From the NCBI GenBank assembly GCA_033980235.1, contig CM067076.1, positions 30,728,968 to 30,792,967 of the forward strand: a stretch of DNA of 64,000 nucleotides. The letters run 5' to 3'. Made by a program: the position numbers and the translations under genes. The notes below the pieces were generated by a model that was given only the letters and a program-made list of their open reading frames with translations, made no database searches and had not been told where the DNA came from. Origin of the DNA: Diadema setosum (taxonomy: Eukaryota > Echinodermata > Echinoidea > Diadematoida > Diadematidae). Shown here one piece after another: positions 1-14,200 of the stretch (its first letter is position 1; each line of letters starts with the position of its first letter).

Positions 1-86
1 TGAGGCTGAGCTGAATTTGCTGTAACACACATTTCCCCTAGACACCTGCCCGAGTATCATACTTGGGACTGGTCTTCAATGGGTTA
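1..86. repeat. Partial copy of a ~90-bp miniature inverted-repeat element
   Basis: The segment matches two other copies at 6105-6193 (opposite orientation) and 9544-9650. Shared words are ACACACATTTCCC, TAGACACCTGCCCGAGTA and a terminal CAATGGGTTAA. In the best copy the ends are inverted repeats of AACCCGTTGAGGACG type. The left end here is cut by the window edge. No coding potential is seen. Confidence 0.6.
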
Positions 87-960
87 ACAATCATCAACGC
101 ACATGATTTGTGAGGCATTCTTGGGTACGCAGTAAGAGCCCTGTGCCAACTCTTTACAACTTCAAGTCACTACAATTGCAGTCCAATGGGTCATCACAAC
201 AAAAAATATAACAACACACATACATTTATGCCATGAAAACATAGTCAAAAGCCATATTGAAGTGCTACGATTGAGGTGCTCAGTGCACAGTACATACTGC
301 AATACTGGTTGGATTAAATATGTGAAAACAGCACTGCAGCAGGACTGGGAGCCCCCTATTTTCATTATTTGACATCTGTGACTGATCAGTACAAGAGAGT
401 GAAACTGGAGAAATTTCATGATGATTTATGCCAAATATATTGCAGTATGTGTTGCACTAACGATTACATTGATTGATATATTCTATGCCCTGCAGCTTGA
501 AAAAAGCGAATGAACGAATAGACGATTAAAACAATTTGTGGCCAGATATACAGAAGTTCCAAGTACTAGTGTCAGCTTACCACCCATTCCTGGCTTGACT
601 AACCCCTCCCTCCCCCCAACAAGCATCATCTGTCTACTGGCATTGAAGGATGACTAATAAAAGAGAGGGAAGTGTGGTGTATGGTGGTTTGTTTGGTTTT
701 GTGTTTGGATAAGGCATTGTCATCTATTGGCAATGCCGTGACATATTTGCTCTTGACAGACCAAGAAGAAAGTATTATGTATTTGACATTCGTCCCAAGG
801 AAGAAACAAACAGCCAAAAACAGGGACAGAAGAAAATGGAGTTGAAAAAGATGGAGATGAAAGAAAGAGAGAAAAGAAGAAAAGAGTATCTGTCATCACT
901 TCATTAAAGCTCTTACAACCACTTCTTCAAAATAGCATTGGCAGCCTGGTCACCAATGGT
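87..960. other. Intergenic, no gene recognised
   Basis: AT-rich DNA downstream of the CLIC gene. The open frames are short, start at arbitrary ATGs and show no domain or splice context. Nothing else stands out. Confidence 0.6.
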
Positions 961-1351
961 TTAAAGGGTGTGTACAGTTCTGGTCGAGGTGAAGATTTAG
1001 CTTTTAACGTTTTGTGAGATATTCAGAAACCACTCTATGAGATGTCAAAGAGCATGCAGTTCTAAGGGGTATCAGAAGTTTATTCGATGAAAATCGGTTT
1101 TGAAATGGCTGAGATATCCAAAAACAAAGTGAAACAAAGAGATACTAATAAAGTTGGGGCATGTCGCCTTTTATTATTAGCACTTTTTTGGATATCGCAG
1201 CCATTTGAAAACCAATTTTCATCAAATAGACGTTGAATCCTTCTTAAAATTACATGCTCTTGCATATTTCATAAGAGGCTTTTCATTATCTCATTTAGGA
1301 ATGTTCAAAACATGAATCCCTGCCTCAACCAGTACTGTACAGTCCCTTTAA
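961..1351. repeat. 391-bp miniature inverted-repeat element with TTAAAGGG ends
   Basis: The left end, TTAAAGGGTGTGTACAGTTC followed by TGGTCGAGG, is mirrored by CCTCAACCAGTACTGTACAG followed by TCCCTTTAA at the right end. A second, internal inverted pair lies at about 1079-1124 and 1186-1229 and shares GGTTTTGAAATGGCTG- and GATATCC-type words. The whole segment can fold on itself and has no coding frame of note. TTAA at both ends would fit a piggyBac-type TTAA target, but this is inference. Confidence 0.7.
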
Positions 1352-3210
1352 GACCAGGTTTACTAAAGTAGCATTGTTTACTCCAGTCTCCTTGTTCATG
1401 ATTTATACACTTTGCCTTTCTTCCCCCAGGGGGTGGGAGGGCGGTTATGAACACAATATACAATGTACTCCCCATATCAATTCTTAAGGATATCTGTACA
1501 TTAACAATTCATACGTGAAACACACGCACAAAAAAAAAAGTATGTTTCTTTTTCCAGGTTAACATGATGAATACCATTTCCTCTCCTCCTAGAATACCTT
1601 ACAATACTCTCTTTGTTTAATAGCACGACTCTGTAATGAACAATTTTCAATTGAGGAGTAAAAACTATTGATATCAAGTAATTTCCATGTGTTGTTTGAA
1701 GGTTTGCATGGCGAAGTTAATTAGGAAGAAAGATTTGCGGTGACACCATGTGTATGTCCAGAACAATCATGCAAATGCACACAACAACAAATACCTCCCA
1801 AATTGCAGCCCTTCGCAAAACTCCCCATATGCATTTCATTTCCTTCAATGATGAAATCTCAGGGTCTAGATAACCTAAGAACCCACAAGAGAATTCTACT
1901 GCCAGTGAAAACACCTACCAAAAGTACTGACAACTGCCAAAGGCTAGTAATATTCTTATACTCCGTACAATAAATGTTGTCCACAAATATTGTAATAATG
2001 GGAAAATCAAATATTGTAATAATGGGAAAATAAGAGCTAATCCCGCTCGATACATTTTCTGTAGTAATCACACACAAATATGCATGAGGGCTTATCCTTC
2101 CTAACTCTGTTGGTCTATTTATGATCAAAGGTTTTTCTTCTTCTTCTTTTCTTTTTAAATCAATTCAAAGCCTTATGATTTTGTCGTTGTTGAAAAAATA
2201 TACAGGAGGAAACTTAATGTTTATCACAATGTCTTCTTAAATTCCTTTGCAAAGGAGTACAATACTCACATCTGGAAAGTCCTGAAATAAACAACACGAG
2301 GCATGGATATACTGACAAGCTGTTCTCACTATTAAAGACCCATTTATGAATCACCAGTTTTCACTGAGATATATGACTAGAATGGTGTGCAGTATGCCTG
2401 ATGAGATTCACTTGGAACTAGAAGACGACATTGAAACAACCAAAGCGTGCTTTTTTTAGGATTCTCTTGTAATATTATATACCTTTGGCTTAAACACAGA
2501 AAGTCTACCCCCAAAAAAAAGCCCAATAACCAAATGAAAAATCCACTGTCCTATCATTTTAATCAAGCTGGCTGTCAGGTGTTTAAGAAGAAAGGCAGCA
2601 TATTTCTTGTCAGTGAAAAAGGAATATTGTGTCATGGGGGGGGGGGGGTGGATAAAGATTTGTTAAATATTGTCACACAGGGTCAGATCCTTTGTGTTTC
2701 ACTAAGTAGGCATGCCTGAGTTTAGATAAATATTTGTGTGAAAACAAATTCTCAAATAAGCAACTGCCAGCAAAAATTGATGTTGGTGCAAGAGTGTGAT
2801 GTCATTTTGCATCTTCCCCCATGAAAATCTGAAATGTATCCTACACTCACACGACAACCTCTTTGTAGGCTAAGAAGAATGGTGGTTACATTACAGTGGT
2901 CGATGATGATATTTGCAATTTCATATTGACGTCAAGCGATTTGTTAACCATGCCAATATTTGGTACAATGACACAAGTAATAGGTTTTTAGTCACAATCA
3001 CAAGCTACGACCACAAGGGTAAAAGTATCACAACATCAAATCACAAGGCGTATACAATTTTCGATGCTATCTCACAGTGAAAACACAAAACGATTGATTT
3101 CTCGCCAATGGGTGGTTTCCCGATTTTTTTGCTGTTTTTTTTTTCCTCTCCTCATTACTCATTCTGCTGCATGGTGGATCTTTTCCCTTTTCGTGATGTT
3201 CTGTACTGCG
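1352..3210. other. 3' flank / possible 3' UTR of the CLIC gene; no other gene
   Basis: Lies immediately downstream of the minus-strand CLIC stop codon, so part of it should be the 3' UTR. I could not fix a polyadenylation site. It contains an exact tandem duplication of a 24-bp unit at 1984-2031 (CAAATATTGTAATAATGGGA plus AAAT) and a poly-G run near 2636-2648. No protein-coding exon was recognised. Confidence 0.45.
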
Positions 3211-3348
3211 TTACGACTTCATGACCACCCTGTGGTATGTGTGCCACACCTCCTTATCCTCGTACTTGATCAGGTTGTAGATGGTGGAACTTCGCCAGTT
3301 CTCCAGGTACTTCTGGACAGCGTCCATACCCTCCATCACTTCTGGGAA
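3211..3348 (-). CDS. CLIC: CLIC coding exon 5: C-terminal helices and stop
   Basis: 138 nt after acceptor CCCCTGCAG, phase 0, encoding FPEVMEGMDAVQKYLENWRS onward to HRVVMKS and TAA. The motif of an acidic/Pro turn, then a VQKYLENW helix, and a terminal DKEVWHTYHRVV matches the last CLIC exon, where vertebrates have GLWRYL and IEHAYSDV. Confidence 0.9.
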   Translation of the reverse strand, partial: FPEVMEGMDAVQKYLENWRSSTIYNLIKYEDKEVWHTYHRVVMKS

Positions 3349-6300
3349 CTGCAGGGGAGATGGGGGGCGGGGAGATAATGTGGTGGCGATGCTCAACTTG
3401 GCACTCAATCATTGGCATAAGAACTTAGAAAACTACGCCTTAGGAGGACCAAATGGAATATTTTGGTGGCTACATCAGACAACTCAATGTTTAGGGTTGT
3501 GCTTTAACCCTAACTCGGCCGGGGGGTGGGGAGGAGGGGGGCCTGGAGGCCCCCTTCGACATTCCATGCGATTGCGAAAAGCCATCGCCTTGATGTTGTT
3601 TCACAACTTTTTTGTTTCGGGTCTCCCACATCTTTTGACACCAACATTGCAACGCCCGGGCACGCTGTTTCAAAGATACACACCAATATGTAATTGTATG
3701 TCGGACCAAATATTGCTCAAACATGTGAATTCACGAACAATTTCGAAGCAAATTGTGCTTTCTGTCAAATTTCATAAAAACATTACTATTTTTTGCTTTT
3801 AATGATTAAAATCAATTAATGAAATATTTTCAATCTTGGAACAGTGTCGTTGACAAAATTTTTTGATCACATAGTTTTTTTTTCAATTACATTTGCTAAA
3901 GACACTAGAAAGAATATGTACACCAAAAATATGCCTTTTTGGAAATTTATTTTGATAATTATTTTTAGCAAATAGTCTGATTTCACACATACATTATGCA
4001 CAAATAAGTATAAATGATAATTGTGAAAAATGAATTCCACATTTTTGTAGATTACGTTACAGGCACTGATTGCGCCGATTTTCGTCGCAATCATGCCGTT
4101 GATGGCTGAGATCTGGAAGGCAGTAGGAGGCTCCGCCTGGCTCTATCATCTACCTATTTTACAGCCCAGCGTAGTTAGGGTTTTTGACATGAGTGGCTTT
4201 TAGTAACGATACAGGAATTGGACATTCTTTTAATGAAGAAAAAGAAAAAATGTTGTGTTAACTTTACATGAAGCAATCAGAAAATGACAAAAGAAAATAG
4301 TTACACATTGTATCTACAATGTATCATGTACCTATAACATGACAGATAGTCAGCCAACTGAAGCATCCAATATTCTTTGTTTTTCCTTTTGTCACATAGA
4401 AGTACTGAAGTGTTAAGCCTCAGTACATAGAGGGCCTTCCAAACTTCTCATCTTTTGAAGATAAGACATAGATGGTCGATCACGCTAAAGTCGCTTCCTG
4501 TTCCTAGTTGGAGGTCTCTCTGTCTGTGCATCTTACAGACATGATAAATTCTTGAGTGGGCAACACACAGGTCATAGAAACTACTCATCTGAGTAAAGTT
4601 GAACTATGACAGCTATCACAGGCTATGAAAGGTTGTTTCTCTTCCCCTGCAAATGGAAGGTAGTCTCACCGACTGGCTCGTATCTTAGGTATCTTCAGAG
4701 ACAAATTTCTTGGAGAGTGTGTAGATCTGCTCTCAGGACAACCCAGCAAGGAATGCAGAGAGCTGGCCCATTTCTGCGCACTCATCTTTAGGCACATTCT
4801 AGCAAAGGATATATTATGCTGGCCTATCTCCACAAAACTTCAAAGTGAAGGCCACTCCCATTATAACAAAGCCCTCAGGACCAGCACTTTTCTTTCGTTA
4901 TATCAAAATTTCATTACGTTTAAACAAACAAAGTGTATGAATATATATTGATGATAATTTTGGGGACCTGAACTTTACTTCATTGTACTCAAAATGTTTT
5001 CATTACAGGGTTCATTATAACAGGAGTGTGCTGTATTCACTTCTTGGGAGAGCGTGTCCATCTCCTACAGCAATCAGACTCAAGATGCAAAGGTGCTGGC
5101 CCATCTCTAAAGGGGTCTCTCACGGGACAGTCTTCCCGAACACTCGGCCCATCCATCCATGAACAACCATAGCCGTGAACAGAGCTTACCTTGAAGAGCC
5201 TGCAGGCTACATCGACACGGTGCAGCTTGGGCAGCAGGTCGCAGTCCGCCAAGGTCAGTTTGTCCCCCTCCAGGAAGAGTCCAGGGCTCAGCTCATCGTC
5301 CTCGGACGTGTCCTTGAGGAACTCGTCCAGCTTCTTGAGCTCTGACCGTAGTCTGTTGATCAGTGTCGCCCGCTTGGTCTTGTCCTGGTTCTTCATCAGT
5401 CTGTCAGTGATGGAGAAAAGAAAAAAAAAAATAGGTTTAGAAACCAAGACTAGAAGAAAGGAGAAGTGATTGCTAACTAGACTGGTTCTCTTAAACTAGG
5501 ATTTTGTTTCATATTGTCAGATTGATTCACTGCACATCTCCAAAGACAGTTAGTGCTATGGACAACAAGAGAGTGATGTATTAAAGTAGTTTCATGTTTT
5601 GAATGTCACTATTCGATCATACATGATTTTGTGCTGTCAGTTGAGCTGGCTCAGTGGCATTCGCTTCACACAAGAAGGTCTCTGGTTCAAATCTCAAATG
5701 TGATCTTCTCTTATAGTGCCTACCCAAGGATCCTGGGGTAAGCATGCCCTGCTCACAGATATTAACCAGACTTTCATTGGCAGACTGCTTGTGCTTGATG
5801 TTTTGCATCAGTGTCCTCACAAAACACCAGGGTTGCATTCCTTGCAAAATTTGGCACTTTTTGAAAGCTGGTTTTTTTTTTTGGTTTTTTTTACCTGCCT
5901 GTGACTACCCTATAGCACTTCCTAGCAAATTTTCAGAGCACCACTCAAGGCAGAGGAAACTGAGACCTCAGTAGCACTTTATGTCCATTCTCTCTGAGTG
6001 AGAATGGACACTCAGAGGACGGTGAAGCCCTTTAATACCCAGGGCACAGATGGTTTCCAAACAATTTGTACGTCCATCAATATTTTTGAATGGTAGGCTG
6101 CTTCAACCCGTTTAGGACGAGTCCGGAGTATACTTGGGCATGTGTCTATGGAAAATGTGTGTTGTAGCAAAATCAAACCGTCCTCAACGGGTTAAAAGCA
6201 ATAGAATGCCATGAACATCAATCCATCGCCAATGAAATGGGGATGGGATTATTGTGACAGAAGGTTTAGGACAGTATCACCATCATCATCAACACTTCCT

Positions 6301-8215
6301 TTGTCAATTGGCACAGATGTCCTAAAACTATTAACCCTGAATGAAGAAGGATCGCAACATGCAAATCCTGCTTATCTCTATGATATTGATGATAATTTGG
6401 GGACCTGAATTTCTACTTTGTTGTAACCAGCATTTTATTGTCACCGTGTTCGTGATGACAAGAGTGCACTGTGTTTTACGTTGTACATGTACTTATACTT
6501 GTCATGACTTTTACATGCAGAGAAAAGAAATTGAATTGAACTAAATTGAAATTGAGAATCGACTGCCACACTCACGCAGAGAACTTGCTGAAGATGTTGG
6601 AGCCAACCTGCTTGGCCCTGGGGTTGCCATTCTCCAGCTTGGGCTGGAACACCATCTCCAGGTAATGCTCTGCCTTGATGATGTCATCGATGACCTTGCC
6701 CTGTGGGTTCTCGGTCTGAACATTGGGGTCGATGAGCACTGGGGGCGGTGTGTTCCCTGCAGGATGAACAACAGTGCTAGCCACGCTCCATTCACACTGG
6801 CAGTATGTTCACATTTTGATCAATCAACAATTTAAAAGACAGTCAAAAATGTCAGTGAGCAAACCCATAGTGCAACGCTGCACACTGGCACTGGTCTGAT
6901 GGTCCAGGACCAGTAAAAATCACTGCAGGACCAGGAACTTTTTCCGCAATGGACCAGTAAAAATTGGAAAAACTGGGTACTTACTGGTTTGACAGATAGG
7001 TTGGACTAGTAGAAAAATTGGGTTAGTGTACAGCCCTGCTAAAGGACAAGATAAGAGGTTGTCTAGATGACTGCAATATTACTAAATCTTGCAATCATTG
7101 TGATCAATGAAATGTAACATCACCATCGTCTCAGAATCAATCCTTTCATTAAGGGTTGTAAATTCACCAAAACATTTCAGGCTATGTCGGTACTCCTTGA
7201 ATGATGTGTATAGCTTTTTTTCCTTCTCCTCCACCTCCTTGATTGCTGTTGATATCAATCATCATTATTGCCATTACTACATGTATCACAATCATCATCA
7301 TTCTAATTTCACCCACACCCACCTACTGGTATGTACTGAAGTACAGAACTATAATCTCTGTACATTACATAATTGACAAAGTTTGGTCAAACAACCAGTT
7401 TTGCAAATTATAAACTTCAGGCAGCACACATGGCACAATTTGGCCTGCACAATCTGCCAGTGTCATCCTGTAGTGAATCCATCGAAGTCATTGGACATAC
7501 GGAAAATAAAATAAGGATAATTTCTCACAAACTCATAGAAGGCAGAATCCAATTAGGATGAGGTGCTCGGCATGAGAAAATACATAATTTATGAAGTGAT
7601 ACGGATTATCATTCATCCAGTCGAAGTGTAACCTCCAAATTCTTATAAATCAGAAACTAAAGCACATATTCATTCTTTAAAATACATAATTTCATTGTCA
7701 AAACCTACCTAACATTTTCTTGTATTCTGCCGGTAGAATTTCCTTGTTGACCGTGCATACTTGGTATCTAATGTTCTTCAGGGTGATGATCATGAACAGT
7801 CGCTGACACAGGGGGCAGTCTGCTATTTTGTTTTCTACGCCAGCCTGCATATTGGGATCAAACAAGAGGGACATGAAAAGAATTTAATGCACATTTGTGT
7901 ACATGTATTACAAAGTGTGTTTTACATCCAGGAAAACTGTTATGATCTTACGATACCACTTTACACATGTACTATCAAAATGATTCGATAGGACTTTTAG
8001 TGCATTAAATCATGATATCAACCATTGTATATATATTAATCCAGCTTTAATACTTTAAGGTACATCTGTAGATGTAAGCACAAACATCTCTGTATAATAT
8101 GGATACAAAAAAATTTCACATCACCCAAACCAAATCAGAAGAATAAATGATTTCAATAAAGTCATTATAACATTGAGGGCACAGAAATCAGGAGGCTACC
8201 AACAATACACAAACA

Positions 8216-8265
<50 letters not shown>

Positions 8266-11200
8266 GCTAGTAACAGGCAAGCAGAGATGTACTGAAAGCA
8301 TTAAAGGTCCAGTTTACCTTTGGGAGCAGTGATTTCAAAAGTGTTCAAGATATCATATTTGATGCATATGTGTAGGTCTGTTGTATCATAAAACATCCTA
8401 CCATATGAAATATTTGCAATAAAACCTAAAATATAAGGAGATATCAGGGTTTTTCTCAATAAACCGTGGACTGTACACGGTTTAGTCTGGAAACACTTTT
8501 ATTATAACTATTGTTCACATTTTATGTATTTAACAACACTTAACATCGATTATACGAATTCAAATTTTGACAGTTGTTGTTTCTATCCCTAACTCACATT
8601 TTAGAACTATTTTAAAGCACTAATGCTGGGTTTTTGTTTCATCTGCAAATGGTAAATTATGCCTTTAAATTCACTTTCAGGAGCACATCATGTTTATCAG
8701 GATTTTAGTGACTATACATGTACGTATTATAAAGTGAATACCAATTTCTACCTTTGTTCTCTTTTCCATACGGTTGAAAACAGATGACAACATGCAAAAT
8801 ACACAAATGTAAATGTGATTGATATGCAAGTCAAGTGATAACTTTAATAGGGAAAGAATATCTGCAATATTAGAATGTTAATACAATGTATAAATACGTG
8901 TAGCTTTAGCACATATGGCACATCAATTCTAGGCACATTAGCAACAGTATGGAATATCAAACAAATGTCATCATATACTGCATTATTAAAGATAAAAACA
9001 CTTTTTGCATGTCCGACCTTCTATAATGACGGCTCATAGTCATAACAGCTCAACTTGTGCACAAATGTACTGTAGATATAAAATGTGTGTGTGCGTGTGT
9101 GTGTGTGTGTGTATGAGGATGGAGTATTTAGGAAATATCGCACATGTGTATCAGAGAATTGCTCTCTCCTTATTTTATCAAAATGATGGTCTGGCAAAAC
9201 CAATCACAATCATCAAGCCACTGAGCTGAAATTGTTTTGGCTTGCCTGTTCTGTGAATATGTAATTGTTTCACAATGTCACTCAAACCTCTGTGTAGGTG
9301 GCACCACTTCCAACAAAGGACACAGCAATTATCAAGTGCTAAACACTTTAAAAGGCCAAACAAGTACTATTGGCTTTCCATATATTGCACAGATGACTTC
9401 ACATGATGTGAAATGCATATTTGCATCATGAAGGTACAGGATAAAGGTTGTTTTTGTGGAAATATCTAAAAATAAACACAACTGAAAGTGCTACTACAAT
9501 ATAGAATCTAAAGACCAATTGATGTAGATATATCAACCTTTGATTAACGCCTGAGGACGGGCTGATTTTGCTCCAACACACATTTCCCATATAGACACCT
9601 GCCCGAGTACACGTACAGCTGTATAATCGGGACTTGTCCTCAACAAGTTTGGTAGCTTTGTGAGATCCGTACTTTCTGCCAGGCTTGTCCCTTCATTTGC
9701 ATCATGCCTGGTCTATTTCACAGTGTCAAATAGAACACACAAAAAAAAATTATACCAATGTGGGGAATACACACCCTCTTTCTTCACTCCTTGCAATCTA
9801 CATGTACCAACCTCTCTCTGGTATGTCACATTGATAGCTCTTCATTGAGCCATATATCTGTGAAAAAACACATAAACCATCTTAATTGCCACAATAGGTT
9901 TCGACAAGGTCTGCTTGTACAGTTGGATGTCATTTATACAACTTCATATCTATGTGAGTCGGTATAACCCATGTGACATAATGGACCCTTAAATTAAAAT
10001 GAAGTGTATTTTCTGCTGTGCAATCACGCTGTTACCTGTAGCTACATGTAGGCTGGGATATAATCTCAACAGAGACCCCAAGCCATTACATGATTAGATA
10101 GATCCTGCCATTAATGCCCTCATTTTAAGCATGATATTTACCTGCCATCACACACACTGGAAAAAACAACAACACCTGGGTGATTTGGCAAGCGCTAGAA
10201 CATCGCTGTCACATACTGTAGATGCTAGGAGATGAACGTGTGAAATTACATGCCATGCAAAAATGAGACTACACCCACTCCTATTAGTTGCGTGCGCACT
10301 GGCCATGTGGGCACATTAATGAAAAGAGCATTTCAGCTACAGAGATGAATGTACAATAGTCAGGGTTGCCCCTGACTCTTCGAACATCATCTCATCATAC
10401 ATTTTGGTGCATCATGGGGCCTACACTTCAACATACTGTATCTCAGCCAGTACGTATCCTTATAAATGGCAGTGCATTCAGGGCTAGGAAAGCAGTTGAG
10501 CGTCTTAATACAAAGTAGGTCAGGGCATAAAACAGTGTATTTCACTCACAGGCATATTGTTGAATTTAAAAAAACAGTACCACATAGAAATATTCAATCA
10601 TATGCTCCCTACAAAAGACATACAAAGCAAATTCTTCTTTACATGTAGTAGATACCCAATATGTCTTCACTGCTAAATAAAAAAAAACAACTCAATAGAG
10701 TAATACAGCTGAACAAACTGAATAGTGAATGTTCATTAAATTCATAAGGATGCCAGGGAATATACAACATTGTTAAAGCTCAGAATCTCCTCTGTCACAA
10801 TTTGACCTGCACTAAATAATATCTGGCAACTTTTAACTGGTTTTGTAATGCCAGGTCATACACTTATCAAATAAGAGATGCAATTTACAGTCACCAGTTC
10901 AAAATATACAATGGATCCATTTAGTGTCTGCAATATCAGGCACTATCTTATTTCCTTGAAAACTTTGCCAAATACTCCACAAGAATGCAGCATCATAAAA
11001 CAAATATTGACTACTTATCGAGGGTTAGGTCAAGTGCACATTGCACAAACTCTGTGTGGCTTGCTACAAAGAGAGTGCATGTCAGTTCCCATTTACATTC
11101 TTGCATTAATTAATGACTTGTTGCAGTTTAGTAAACTGGGGCCTAGTGACTCGAGATTTATCAATTGAGATCTGAAAATAATGCACTGACTCACAATTGG

Positions 11201-14200
11201 TAGCAAAATGAATGATCAAAATTTGAAATGGCAGGACTGCAATCAGCCACAGAATGGTACCAAAAGTTTCATGGCCTGGGGCTGTGTTCCCCTCAGGCTT
11301 GTGAGACAAAATCATAATCATAATCTAATAATCATAATCATAATTGTAATTGCAATCATAGTCATAGTCATGATCATAATCATAATCATAATCATAATCA
11401 TAATAAATGGAACATAAATTCAAGGAAAGAATTATTTCAAACATATTTTAGGCAAATCTTTTTATTGTTGTGGTTGTACGTAGCAAAGAAGCAATAAATG
11501 ATATTGCTAAAACACACACCCTCATCCCTACAGATGTACTGCAAACATGGTCTTGGATAGGCCCTACTTGTTTTTTATGCACCATATTTTGTAGTTTCCC
11601 CTTTCTCCTCACCACCCCTATATTCCCCCCCCCCCCAAAAAAAAAAAAAAAAAAAAAAAATGAAAATAAATGTACTCTTACTATAAATCATTCCTGATGA
11701 GATTTCCCCGTATGTGTATCACTAGAAAGAAATTTTGATTGTCAAAACCATGTCAAAAAATAATTTAATAATATTATAATTCAATAATTTCTTCCTACAC
11801 ATACTTCTCCTGAGTGTGTACATGTACAGCACTTTTAAAGGCTGATTCAGCACCAAATCAATAGACGACTATTATTGTTCATCAAGTGTGTACACTGTAC
11901 ATTGTAAACCTAGCCTATTTCAAGCCAAACGCTTGCCCTAATAAGTGAGCAGCCGCCTGCATGGTTGCCCCCATTCAGAGCTAGGACTTTGACCCACGTT
12001 ACCTCTCACTCTAGAGAGTTGAAACCCACTGGTCACATGACCACAAGTGAAGAAAAACCACGGCCAGTCCACGTTGTACACACCTAATAGTTTGTGCAGT
12101 AATACATATGTAGCTCCATTCAAACAGATACTACTACACCGTCACTGTTTTCTATCGACAGGATGCTGAGTTATGTATGTTATACAAGAAAAAAAAAATT
12201 GAAAATCTTGTGTTTACTTTCAAGTTAGTCTATGGTCAATATGAATATACAAAAGACCAAAAAAAAAAAAAATAAGGGGGGGGGGGTTGCTGTGATACTG
12301 TTACTCTTTTTTATTCAGAAACTCAAAAAGTTTTTTAAGTGTCTATAAATTGCAGCTGAGAATTAAAAAAAAAAAAAAAAAAACTCTCTTGCTTGCTTCT
12401 TCTTAATAAATTAACAAATTATATTTCCTGACAGAACAGAAAGTGAGAGACTGCTGCCACGGATTGTAGGCTCTATGCCACTAAATGTTTGCTTTTGAGA
12501 CTTCAGCTGTGCACAGGGTCTCTACACTGTACTTGCAACAAGAAGACAAACAGGCATGCCATGTTACATGTACATGTATAAGACCCCGTTTACAGTGAGT
12601 GAAAAGGCCAAATAAGGGGCCAAAATCGGCCACGCATTTGGCCAAGCTCTGGAGGTAGTCTCGGCCGCAGCTCAGCCACAGCTGAGCCCGGCCTTTTCTC
12701 ACTGTAAACCTCTGCCTCTGCCCGTACTATTTCGCTATTCAGGATATTAACGCCCTCAACGTCGAAAACTAGTATATCTTAAGGTGGTTTTGTCCTGCAA
12801 AGGATTTTTCCTTCGGCAAAGGCCTTTGCCAAACGGCGACTTTGTTGCCGCGGAGTCCAGTTGGCAAAGGGTCTGGAAACCAGACTATACCAAACTGCGT
12901 TACAAGCAGAGCGCCACTACAACAAAATATTAAAAGGTTTGAATTAAAAGTCCAGGCAAAGCCCGGCACTGTAAACGGACAGAATTGCAGGGCTCGGCCC
13001 CGCAATTGAGGCTGGGCTCGGCCGCAGCTCGGCCCAGCCCCGCACTGTAAACAGGTCTATACATGTATTATAGTCTGCAGACATTTACATCGCAACAGAC
13101 AATGCAGACATTGAAATATTCTAGTTTGCTTTTAAAACTTACCATATCTTGGCATATCAGTGTGTGATTTCATGTATTATGAATAAGAAGAAAAAAAAAA
13201 CAATATCCAAGTCACCCCCCCCCCCCAAAAAAAAAAGAAGTAAACTATGAATTCCTTGTCATGTTTTCAGTTACTTGATCCTGCAAAAATCAGGTGATGA
13301 ATGCCTTTAATATCTTGCAGCCATCTGATGCAAATTTGATATGAATTGCACATCAAAATATTACTGTAGATTTCTTCAATACCATGTTAAAAACTGAAAA
13401 ACCAATAGAAATGTTAACCTTGTGAATAGCATTGTAGTATTCTGAGAGTGAAAAAGGAATATTTTTGTTGGAAAACAGTATTTTAATCTTTCCTGCTGCA
13501 AAAGACATGTAGGGCCTATGTACAGGCTGAAGTTTAGCAATAAAATCTGGGAAAAACAGCATTCTCCATGAAGCCTGCTGTATTTTTGGCAACATATACT
13601 ATATGAATGATATGCTGATCTAACGTATCACCTAAAAATAGCACCAAAAAAAAAGCATAATGTTTTATGTAGCAGATGACATCTCGGTGCTAAACCCTTG
13701 CCTCAGCGTTACACTGATGACACATCCCATCCCTAAATTGGCAACAGCATGCACCGACATGACTCCCTCTTTTCAATAAACACCCAGTAAACTGTGAACA
13801 TTTGAGCCAAATAACCTCTCTACAAATTGCGTACAGCATCATGCCATTTCTTATCCAACAGGTGCTGTAGGCTAAACCACCATTCTATATTGTGTTTCCC
13901 AGGCCAGCCCGTCTTGTATTGTATGGTTTGGCATGTGAAATGTAGCATATGATGTTCATTTGTCATACAGCTTTATAAATGCATATTCCAGTCATATTGC
14001 AATGCACTGTACAAAGGTAGTACTGCAGCCCGCCCTGGGCAATTTGAGGTTTATAATGACTTTCTCTGAGCCCGGTGCAGGATGCAATTTTCAGTCCATT
14101 GTCTGTTCCAATCCTTCCATGAAATAAAACCAAGGAATGTACTGTTGGCTTTAGAAGAACCAGACTGTTTTGTAATAGCAGTATCTGGATTCTTTTTTTT

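Larger units (their letters stand above)
5401..6575 (-). other. CLIC: CLIC intron 3
   Basis: No exon recognised. Holds a tRNA-like SINE candidate (5640-5960), the small inverted-repeat element at 6105-6193 and a fragment at about 6385-6475 related to 4850-5033. Confidence 0.5.

Noticed and set aside
11938..12123. Minus-strand tRNA-like B box (GGGTCAAAGTCC) as another SINE
   Set aside because: The A box is weak and no second copy or cloverleaf is convincing.
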